A stretch of 64,000 nt of DNA from Martinezella lusitana (lineage in GTDB: Bacteria > Pseudomonadota > Alphaproteobacteria > Rhizobiales > Rhizobiaceae). A model generated the notes under the pieces. The model saw only the letters and a program-made list of their open reading frames with translations. It was not told where the DNA came from and made no database searches. Location of the stretch: NCBI RefSeq assembly GCF_016901135.1, contig NZ_JAFEVL010000045.1:868001-932000 (forward strand), written 5' to 3'. The translations under genes and the position numbers were made by a program. Positions 41,391 to 47,960 of the stretch are shown in pieces. Position 1 is the first letter of the stretch, and every line of letters begins with the position of its first letter.

Positions 41391-42022
41391 TTGCGCGCCT
41401 CCTCGATGGCGTCGGCGATAAGGGCTGTGGCGGCCGCGGGATCGGGCTTGCCACAGATTGCCGAGACGACCGCCAGTCCGTCTGCGCCGGCCGACAGGAC
41501 ATCGGCTGCGTGTTCGGCCTTGAGACCACCGATGGCGATGGCAGGAACCGGGCAGAGCCTGATGATGCGGGCAAGGCCGTCAAAGCCGATCGGCTGCTTG
41601 TGATCGGGCTTGGTCGGCGTGGCAAAGACGGGACCGACACCAACATAGTCGACGATCTCGGCATTGATGACCGAGGCCAGTGCCTCCGTCTCCACCGAGA
41701 GACCGAGGATCATCTCCGGCCCAATCATACGGCGGGCGGTGTCGGCATCCAGATCTTCCTGCCCGATATGCAGGCCATCGGCGCCGATGGCAATGGCGGC
41801 CTCGACATCGTCGTTGACGATGAGGCGGGCATTGCTTCCGGCCAGCGCCTGCTTGAGGGCAAGACCGGTCTCGATCATGGTCGCAGTCGAGGCATGCTTG
41901 TCGCGCAGTTGGACGACGGTGGCGCCGCCGGCGACCGCCGCACGGGCTGTCTCGACCATGCCGAGGTTCGCACAGAGTATCGGATCGAGAACGAGGTAGA
42001 GCGAAAGGTCGAAGCTTTTCAT
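41387..42022 (-). CDS. thiE: Thiamine-phosphate synthase
   Basis: A 211-residue TIM-barrel enzyme: LYLVLDPILCANLG, VVQLRDKHAST (substrate loop), RLIVNDDVEAAIAIGADGLHIGQEDL, VGVGPVFATPTKPDH and AIGGLKAEHAADVLSAGADGLAVVSAI are all typical ThiE segments. It joins HMP-PP and thiazole phosphate to give thiamine monophosphate. ATG at 42022 overlaps the thiM stop (ATGA). With thiM and thiD it makes a salvage route from HMP and hydroxyethylthiazole; no thiC or thiG is in the window. Confidence 0.95.
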   Translation of the reverse strand: MKSFDLSLYLVLDPILCANLGMVETARAAVAGGATVVQLRDKHASTATMIETGLALKQALAGSNARLIVNDDVEAAIAIGADGLHIGQEDLDADTARRMIGPEMILGLSVETEALASVINAEIVDYVGVGPVFATPTKPDHKQPIGFDGLARIIRLCPVPAIAIGGLKAEHAADVLSAGADGLAVVSAICGKPDPAAATALIADAIEEARK

Positions 42023-42822
42023 GCCGGCATGATCCTCGCTTTGGCGGTGAGCGCTTCCGCATCAAGAGCGGCCAGCGCGTCGAGGAACCGCCAGGAAAAG
42101 GAGCCGGGTCCTTCGGCGACAGCTCCCGCCCGTTCACCGGCAACGGCAAAGACGGCGAGGGCCGCCACCGTCGCATCGAAGGGATTGTCAGGCGCAGTTG
42201 CTGCAAAGGCGCCGACCAGGCAGGTCAGCGAGCAGCCAAGGGCCGTGACCTGCGGCATCAGCGGCGATCCGCCTTCTATGCGTCGCGCCTTGGGGCCATC
42301 GGTCACGAAATCGGTGACACCGGTCACGGCAACCACGCATCCATGCCGTTCGGCGAGTTGCCTGGCCGACTGCTCGGCCAGCTCGACAGGATCGCGGCTA
42401 TCGACACCCTGGCCGCGGCTGATGCCTCCAGCGAGTGCGATGATCTCGGATGCATTGCCGCGAATGACCGTCGGCTGCAGCTCCAGCAATTGCGCGACTG
42501 CCTTGCGCCGGAATGCGGTCGCATAGTGAGCGACCGGATCGAGCACCCAGGGCTTGCCGGCCTGTCTTGCCGATTGCGCGGCCGACAGCATGCCGACAAG
42601 CCATCTGGAAGACAGCGTGCCGATATTGATTGTCAGCGCGCCGGAGATCGCGGCGAATTCGGCCGCTTCTTCCTCGGCATGGACCATGGCGGGCGATGCG
42701 CCGGCGGCGAGCATCACGTTGGCGGCGATGTTCATCGCCACGAAATTGGTGATGCACTGCACCAGCGGCGGATTTGCCCGCATGGCGCCGAGCAGAGTGC
42801 CGGCAGTGGTTTGGTCTTGCAT
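42019..42822 (-). CDS. thiM: Hydroxyethylthiazole kinase
   Basis: A 267-residue ThiM: NPPLVQCITNFVAMNIAANVMLAAGASPAMVHAEEEAAEF, LNIGT-like TINIGTLSS, WVLDPVAHYATAFR, VIRGNASEI and VTALGCSLTCLVGAF, the last of which carries the catalytic cysteine region. It phosphorylates 4-methyl-5-hydroxyethylthiazole. ATG at 42822 has AGGGG five bases upstream, within a hairpin that could hide it. It is the first gene of the operon, about 60 bases after the TPP riboswitch. Confidence 0.95.
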   Translation of the reverse strand: MQDQTTAGTLLGAMRANPPLVQCITNFVAMNIAANVMLAAGASPAMVHAEEEAAEFAAISGALTINIGTLSSRWLVGMLSAAQSARQAGKPWVLDPVAHYATAFRRKAVAQLLELQPTVIRGNASEIIALAGGISRGQGVDSRDPVELAEQSARQLAERHGCVVAVTGVTDFVTDGPKARRIEGGSPLMPQVTALGCSLTCLVGAFAATAPDNPFDATVAALAVFAVAGERAGAVAEGPGSFSWRFLDALAALDAEALTAKARIMPA

Positions 42823-42823
42823 A

Positions 42824-42844
42824 TCGCCCCTTTCGGGCGGGCGA
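42824..42844 (-). promoter_or_regulatory. Shine-Dalgarno-sequestering hairpin before thiM
   Basis: On the minus strand the AGGGG ribosome binding site of thiM can pair with the run GCCCGCCC a few bases earlier (GCCC...GGGGC). This is consistent with translational control as the output of the riboswitch. It is inferred from base complementarity only. Confidence 0.5.
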
Positions 42845-42883
42845 GACGCGAGGGGCGGCATGCGACGCTGCAAAGCCCCGAGC

Positions 42884-42959
42884 GACTCCCTCCGCCAGCA
42901 TGATCTGGTTCAGGTTCAAAGGGTACTTCTCAGCCCGCCGGATAGCAGACGCCCCTGTC
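42884..42959 (-). promoter_or_regulatory. TPP riboswitch (thi box)
   Basis: The minus strand holds the conserved thi-box elements in order: GGGGCG, GGGCTGAGA, TACCCTTTGAACCTGA, a CAGATCATGCTGGCG arm and GGAGGGAGTC. These match the pyrimidine-sensing and pyrophosphate-sensing helices of TPP riboswitches. It sits between the divergent DUF1127 gene and thiM and should repress the thi operon when thiamine diphosphate is plentiful. The closing 3' GTC can pair with GAC at the 5' end. Confidence 0.95.
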
Positions 42960-43201
42960 TCTCAATTCCGTTGTTTTCGCAGACAAAGGCTGTTCTGTCA
43001 TCAATAAATCGCAAACGGTGCCGAAGAGCCGTAGCGCACAGCTCCTTCAGACCCTCAGCAACCCATGCATATGACGCATGGGTGCAGTGAAGCCTTGGCG
43101 CTGCAAAAGGGGAGGGACTAGAACTATATGTTTCTCATCGAAGCGAACGGAGCGCCGAGGACGGCAGCTCAGCTTCGAATGCCCGAGGAAAGGGGAACAT
43201 C

Positions 43202-43348
43202 ATGAACGTAGCACGCTCTTTCAACAACTGGCGCAAGTACCGTCAGACGGTCGCCGAATTGGGCCGCATGTCCACGCGCGAACTGCATGACCTGGGTATC
43301 GATCGCGGCGAAATCCGCAATCTTGCCCGTGCAGCCATCGCCGGCTAA
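43202..43348 (+). CDS. DUF1127 small protein
   Basis: A 48-residue basic protein (MNVARSFNNWRKYRQTVAEL... ending in LARAAIAG). The DUF1127 core is clear: W-R-x-Y-R-x-T, then L-x-x-M-S-x-R-E-L-x-D-L-G-I-x-R-x-x-I. ATG at 43202 has AAAGGGGA at six bases. DUF1127 proteins of alphaproteobacteria are implicated in RNA turnover and phosphate/carbon metabolism; in Rhodobacter one (CcaF1) is an RNA-binding protein encoded just upstream of the CcsR small RNAs. The same linkage appears here. Confidence 0.9.
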   Translation: MNVARSFNNWRKYRQTVAELGRMSTRELHDLGIDRGEIRNLARAAIAG

Positions 43349-43384
43349 CGGCTCGAAACGCTGATCTGCAATCTGCATATTGCC

Positions 43385-43420
43385 AGCGCCTGCTTCCTCC
43401 CGAGCAGGCGCTTTTGCTTT
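43385..43420 (+). terminator. Terminator-like hairpin with anti-Shine-Dalgarno loop after the DUF1127 gene
   Basis: AGCGCCTGCT (43385-43394) and AGCAGGCGCT (43403-43412) form a perfect 10-bp stem, followed by TTTGCTTT. The 8-nt loop is TCCTCCCG, so the hairpin both looks like an intrinsic terminator and shows the CTTCCTCCC motif found in the downstream small RNA. Confidence 0.8.
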
Positions 43421-43547
43421 GTCCGCATGACGGCCGCCACTGTTTTTGTATGTCGAGACATTATGCAGTCGAGCTTTCCGCTTTTCGCATAGCGCATAAC
43501 TGCCTTGCAAATAAATGCCTATGAAGTGAGCAAAAGCCAGGTATTAT

Positions 43548-43715
43548 AGTTTTCATCGAAGCGATGCACCTCCTCCCGCATCCCTTCGCTTTGCAGACGC
43601 CCTACTCCTCCTCCCAAGGTCGTCTGCGGGAACAGCGCCACTCCTCCTCCCGTGCGCTGTTCATTTATTGTCGAAAGCCTGCCGCACCTCCTCCCGCGGC
43701 AGGCTTTTTTCGTTT
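43548..43715 (+). ncRNA. Cuckoo/CcsR/alpha-r14-like small RNA with four CCTCCTCCC hairpin loops
   Basis: Four consecutive stem-loops each show an anti-Shine-Dalgarno sequence in the loop. 1: GATGC 43563-43567 with 43578-43582, loop ACCTCCTCCC. 2: GCAGACG 43593-43599 with 43621-43627, loop containing CTCCTCCTCCC. 3: GAACAGCGC 43630-43638 with 43654-43662, loop containing CTCCTCCTCCC. 4: AGCCTGCCGC 43676-43685 with 43696-43705, loop ACCTCCTCCC, followed by a T-run (43705-43710), so it also serves as terminator. A TATTAT box at 43542-43547 fits a start near 43550. Anti-SD loops downstream of a DUF1127 gene match the Rhodobacter CcsR (cuckoo) RNAs and the rhizobial alpha-r14/NfeR1 family. It may be one RNA or several processed units. 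Confidence 0.82.
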
Positions 43716-43846
43716 TACGCGGGACCGTCCAAAAAGCAGCTCGTGTTCCTCTCGCAAAAATGAACCGCCGCCACTATGTGCCACAGGCGTAGCGCGCTAC
43801 ATCGATGATCACCCCCAATCTGATTCACCAAAACAGGAGGATGCCT

Positions 43847-44722
43847 ATGACCGGTTCTGCCGAATACACGCCGCCAAAAGTCTGGACCTGGAACAAGGCG
43901 AATGGCGGCCAGTTCGCCAATATCAACCGTCCGATCGCGGGGCCTACCCACGAAAAGGAATTGCCTGTGGGACGCCATCCTCTCCAGCTCTATTCGCTCG
44001 GAACGCCGAACGGAGTAAAGGTCACCATCATGCTCGAAGAGCTGCTGGCGCTCGGCCATAGCGGCGCCGAGTATGATGCCTGGCTGATCAAGATCGGCGA
44101 GGGCGACCAGTTCGGCAGCGGCTTCGTAGACGTCAATCCCAATTCGAAGATCCCGGCCTTGCTCGACCGCAGTGGCCCCAAGCCGATCCGCGTCTTCGAA
44201 TCGGCGTCGATCTTAACCTATCTCGCCGAAAAGTTCGGCGCCTTCCTGCCGACCGAACAGCCGGCTCGCGCCGAATGCCTCTCCTGGCTGTTCTGGCAGA
44301 TGGGTAGCGCCCCCTATCTCGGCGGCGGTTTCGGCCATTTCTACGCCTACGCCCCGACGAAGATCGAATATGCGATCGATCGTTTCGCCATGGAAGTGAA
44401 GCGCGAGCTCGATGTGCTCGACCGCCGTCTGGCCGAAAGCGAATATATTGCCGGCAGCGAATACACGATCGCGGATATGGCAATCTGGCCGTGGTATGGT
44501 GGTCTCGCCAAGGGCTGGCAGTACGGCGCTGCCGAATTCCTGCAGGTGCAGGACTATAAGAACGTCCAGCGCTGGGCCGAGCAGATTTTCGCACGGCCGA
44601 CCGTCAAGCGCGGGCGCATGGTCAACCGCATGTCCGGCGACCCTTCCGAGCAGCTGCGTGAGCGCCATGACGCCGGCGATTTCGACACGAAGACACAGGA
44701 CAAGATCGCGCCCGCCGGCTGA
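43847..44722 (+). CDS. yghU: YghU-like glutathione-dependent disulfide oxidoreductase
   Basis: A 291-residue protein of the Nu-class glutathione transferase group. The long N-terminal extension PPKVWTWNKANGGQFANINRPIAGPTHEKELPVGRHPLQLYSLGTPNGVKVTIMLEELLALG is diagnostic of YghU. The thioredoxin-like part includes NPNSKIPALLDRSG and FESASILTYLAEKFG, and the C-terminal domain has YIAGSEYTIADMAIWPWYGG. ATG at 43847 was chosen because AGGAGG sits six bases upstream; an ATG two codons earlier abuts the AGGAGG. It reduces disulfides using glutathione. A strong terminator follows. Confidence 0.92.
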   Translation: MTGSAEYTPPKVWTWNKANGGQFANINRPIAGPTHEKELPVGRHPLQLYSLGTPNGVKVTIMLEELLALGHSGAEYDAWLIKIGEGDQFGSGFVDVNPNSKIPALLDRSGPKPIRVFESASILTYLAEKFGAFLPTEQPARAECLSWLFWQMGSAPYLGGGFGHFYAYAPTKIEYAIDRFAMEVKRELDVLDRRLAESEYIAGSEYTIADMAIWPWYGGLAKGWQYGAAEFLQVQDYKNVQRWAEQIFARPTVKRGRMVNRMSGDPSEQLRERHDAGDFDTKTQDKIAPAG

Positions 44723-44750
44723 CATTCGCATTTGATCTCGATCGTGATGA

Positions 44751-44784
44751 GCTCGCGGCCCAAAAGCCGCGAGCTTTTTGTTTT
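44751..44784 (+). terminator. Rho-independent terminator after yghU
   Basis: GCTCGCGGC (44751-44759) and GCCGCGAGC (44766-44774) form a perfect 9-bp stem with a 6-nt CCAAAA loop, followed by TTTTTGTTTTG. Confidence 0.9.
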
Positions 44785-44946
44785 GTTCGGTCCTGAATGC
44801 CGGCTGATTAGGGCCGGCAAGTCAGCCTCGCTCCATCTTGTTTGGCCTAATGTGCGGCTGCTGGCAGGGTTCTGCCGGCCGAACAGAGCGCAGTGCACCC
44901 CCATGCAGAGCGTTCCGAACCATTGATGCCAGAGGAATGCTTCTCC

Positions 44947-46563
44947 ATGCCGCAAATCGTTGACGACCGTGCCCTGGACAGGAACGTGGCCGCAGGCGCG
45001 CCGTTGCAGCGATCGGGCAAGGAAGAGGAGGCTCTTCTAAGAAGCCTGATCTCGGGCGGCGACGAGCGGTTGGATTGCGATGAGGCTACCGGCCTCAACA
45101 TGTATGGCCATGGTCCGTCGCCTCGTCCGCGCGATCTCGCCTTCGGCTCGTCGACGGCCTCGACCATTTCCGCCGCGGCTTTCGCCGCAGTCGGCGCCTA
45201 TTACGACGACCTGCTGCGCGAAATGGAAACCGGTTCGGCTACGGAGATCTATGAGCGCGAGATTGGCCAAGTTCGCCATGATTTGCTGCGTCTGCTCGGC
45301 CTCAATCAGTCTCAGGACCAACCGCGCGTCGATGCCATATTGGCGACGTCAGGCACTGACATTCATCTCTTTGCTTCCGCACTGCTGGCGCGGGAGGATG
45401 ACCGAGTCCTGATGACCATCACATTGATGGGCAACGAGACGGGCAGCGGCGTCATGACCGCCTCTGCCGGGCGACACTTCATGGGCCGCGTCAGCAGCGA
45501 GCGCGCCGTCGCCAAGGGCGAGGAGTTGCAGCTCGGCGACGCGACACGGAATACGACCGTAGCCGTCCGCAACAAGGATGGCTCCCTGCGTACGGACGAG
45601 GAGGTCGAGGAGGAATTGCGGGGGCTGATCGAGCTTGCCCGCGCGGCCGGCCTCAGATGCCTGCTTGTCGTGACGGATGTGTCGAAGACCAGCTTGCTGG
45701 CGCCGAGCCTGGAAACGATCCTGCGCCTGAAGGAGCGCTTCGGCGCCGTGCTCGATATCATGATCGATGCCTGCCAGTTCCGCCTGTCTGCCGCAACGAT
45801 CCGCGCCTATCTTGCCTGTGATTTCATGGTGGCGGTGACGGGTTCGAAATTCCTGGCCGGCCCGATTTTCAGCGGCGCGCTGTTGTGCCCGCCGGCAATC
45901 TCGGAACGTTTTAGGCATCGCACCGTGCCGGCGGCACTTGCCGACTATTGCGGTAAGGCGGAGTGGCCGGAAGGCTGGGCGGCGCGCGAGGCACTGCCCG
46001 ATCGCGCCAATTTCGGTCTGTTGCTGCGCTGGAAGGCGGCCTTGTTCGAACTTGAACGCTTTGTCGGCATTCCGGAAGAGAAGGTGATTGCAGTTCTCTC
46101 TGCCTTCGCCGGAGCGGTAACCATCCGGCTTAGGAGCGATGCTGCCTTCGAACTACTGGATAGCCGGCCATTGGACCGGAGCGATCTGTGGGGCGAAACG
46201 TCGGTCCTTCGCTGGGATGAAATCCCTTCGATCTTTTCGTTTTACCTGTGCAATCCCCAGCATAACGGCCTGTTGACGGCGACGGAAACCGCTGATGTCT
46301 ACAAGGGCCTGGCGGTCGAGGAGGGCGAGCTTGCGGCGGTGCGCCTCGGTCAACCCGTTCGTTGCGCCGATTTTGGTGACATGCCGGCAAGTGCGCTCAG
46401 AATCTGCCTGAGTGCGCCGCTGATCGTCGCGGCCTGCGAAAGCACCGAAGCGCTTGCCGGTTTGATTGCTGAGGCCATGACGGTTCTCGATCGGACGGCC
46501 GACATGGCGGCCCGCCAATCAGGCGAGCCCGATGTTGCGCCGATGCGGGTCGCAAGCGCATAG
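44947..46563 (+). CDS. PLP-dependent fold-type-I enzyme of unknown specificity
   Basis: A 538-residue protein that looks like an aminotransferase class V/decarboxylase-type PLP enzyme. SGTDIH at 135-140 could bind the cofactor phosphate. DACQ at 274-277 would supply the Asp that contacts the pyridine nitrogen. K301 in TGSKFLAGP is the probable Schiff-base lysine. I do not recognise a closer family. The first 60 residues and the last 100 lack obvious motifs. ATG at 44947 has AGAGGA ten bases upstream; ATG at 44926 and GTG at 44893 are alternatives. It is monocistronic, between the YghU gene and the convergent dctD. The reaction is unknown. Confidence 0.8.
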   Translation: MPQIVDDRALDRNVAAGAPLQRSGKEEEALLRSLISGGDERLDCDEATGLNMYGHGPSPRPRDLAFGSSTASTISAAAFAAVGAYYDDLLREMETGSATEIYEREIGQVRHDLLRLLGLNQSQDQPRVDAILATSGTDIHLFASALLAREDDRVLMTITLMGNETGSGVMTASAGRHFMGRVSSERAVAKGEELQLGDATRNTTVAVRNKDGSLRTDEEVEEELRGLIELARAAGLRCLLVVTDVSKTSLLAPSLETILRLKERFGAVLDIMIDACQFRLSAATIRAYLACDFMVAVTGSKFLAGPIFSGALLCPPAISERFRHRTVPAALADYCGKAEWPEGWAAREALPDRANFGLLLRWKAALFELERFVGIPEEKVIAVLSAFAGAVTIRLRSDAAFELLDSRPLDRSDLWGETSVLRWDEIPSIFSFYLCNPQHNGLLTATETADVYKGLAVEEGELAAVRLGQPVRCADFGDMPASALRICLSAPLIVAACESTEALAGLIAEAMTVLDRTADMAARQSGEPDVAPMRVASA

Positions 46564-46583
46564 CCTGTCATCTGCCAGTCGGC

Positions 46584-47960
46584 CTATGAGCCCCGCCGGT
46601 CGTCCCCATCAAAGCCGGCGAATTCGCCCCTGACGATGCCGTGCCGCTGCAGCTTGTCGTAGAAGGTCTTTCTGGGGATGCCGAGCGCTTCGATGGTGCG
46701 GCGGACGTCGCCATTGTTTTGCGACAGCGTCTCGCGAATGAGTTCCGCCTCATAGCGCTCGACCCGGGCAGGCAGCGGTAGTGCTGAATCCGTGGCAGGC
46801 GGTTCGGTGGATTTCGGCATTGCCGTCGTCTCGAGGCCGAGCACGAAACGCTCTGCGAAATGTGCCAGTTCACGGACGTTCCCCGGCCAGTCATGATCTT
46901 GCAAATGGCGGCGTACGGTAGCGGAAATAGTGGGCACATCGCGTTTGAAGCGGCTGGCGGCGCGCTCCGCGAAATAGCCGAACAGCAACGGAATATCATC
47001 GCGCCGCTCGCGCAGCGGCGGAATGGAGAGGGTGACGACGTTGAGGCGGTAATAGAGATCCTCGCGAAAATCTCCCCGCTGGCTGGGGTCGCCGAGATCG
47101 ACCTTCGCCGCCGCCACCACGCGCAGGTCGACGGGGCGGACCTCGTTCGTGCCGAGCGGGGTCACCTCGCGCATTTCAAGCACGCGCAGCATCTGTACCT
47201 GTATCGCCGGCGGCATGCTCTCGATTTCGTCGAGAAACAGCGTGCCGGAGCTTGCGTGCTCGATGCGTCCGATACGCTTCTTCTGCGCTCCGGTGAATGC
47301 GCCGGGCTCATGACCGAAGAGTTCGCTTTCGATCACGGTCTCGGGGAGGGCGCCGCAATTGAGCGCGACGAAATTGCCCTTCGCGCGCCGGCTCCAGCGA
47401 TGCAGCAGGCTTGCCACGACTTCCTTGCCGCTGCCCGTTTCGCCGGTTACGAGCACATCGACATCCGTATCGGCAATCTGGCGCAACGTATGGCGCAGGC
47501 GCTCGATGGCCGGGGTCTGGCCGATCAGAGGCAGATCGCCCTGCGCCTGTTCGGCGGCGAGACGAAGCGAGCGATTTTCCAGCACGAGCCGGCGCTTTTC
47601 TGCGGCCCGCCGCACGCTCTGCACCAGTCGGTCCGTGGCGAAGGGTTTGGCGATGAAATCGTAGGCGCCGTCCTGGATTGCCTGCACCGCCATAGGAATG
47701 TCGCCGTGGCCGGTCACCAGGATAACCGGGAGATCGGCGTCGCGCTCCCTGATCCGGGCGAAGAGCTCCTGCCCATCCATCTGTGGCATGCGGATATCGG
47801 AAACGACGACCCCGGCGAAGCCGGGATCGAGAGCGGCGAGAGCCTCACCTGCTACTGCGAAAGCGGAAACGGCAAAGCCCGCGAGCTCAAGCGTCTGTTT
47901 CGTCGCTTTCAACAGATCCTTGTCATCGTCGATGAGAAAGACCGGGGAGCTGTCGTTCAT
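46584..47960 (-). CDS. dctD: C4-dicarboxylate response regulator, sigma-54 activator
   Basis: A 458-residue NtrC-type activator. The receiver domain has acidic pocket DDD at residues 11-13 and phosphoacceptor D55 (SDIRMPQMDG). The central AAA+ domain has Walker A GETGSGKE and the sigma-54-contacting loop GAFTGA. The C-terminal Fis-type helix-turn-helix carries the block RTIEALGIPRKTFYDKLQRHGI. With DctB it activates dctA transcription from a sigma-54 promoter when dicarboxylates are present. Its start overlaps the dctB stop (ATGA). It converges with the PLP-enzyme gene. Confidence 0.95.
   Translation of the reverse strand: MNDSSPVFLIDDDKDLLKATKQTLELAGFAVSAFAVAGEALAALDPGFAGVVVSDIRMPQMDGQELFARIRERDADLPVILVTGHGDIPMAVQAIQDGAYDFIAKPFATDRLVQSVRRAAEKRRLVLENRSLRLAAEQAQGDLPLIGQTPAIERLRHTLRQIADTDVDVLVTGETGSGKEVVASLLHRWSRRAKGNFVALNCGALPETVIESELFGHEPGAFTGAQKKRIGRIEHASSGTLFLDEIESMPPAIQVQMLRVLEMREVTPLGTNEVRPVDLRVVAAAKVDLGDPSQRGDFREDLYYRLNVVTLSIPPLRERRDDIPLLFGYFAERAASRFKRDVPTISATVRRHLQDHDWPGNVRELAHFAERFVLGLETTAMPKSTEPPATDSALPLPARVERYEAELIRETLSQNNGDVRRTIEALGIPRKTFYDKLQRHGIVRGEFAGFDGDDRRGS

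Noticed and set aside
43563..43705. CRISPR array or simple repeat at the recurring CTCCTCCC
   Set aside because: The repeats are short, irregularly spaced and sit in hairpin loops with different stems, which fits a structured RNA and not a CRISPR array.
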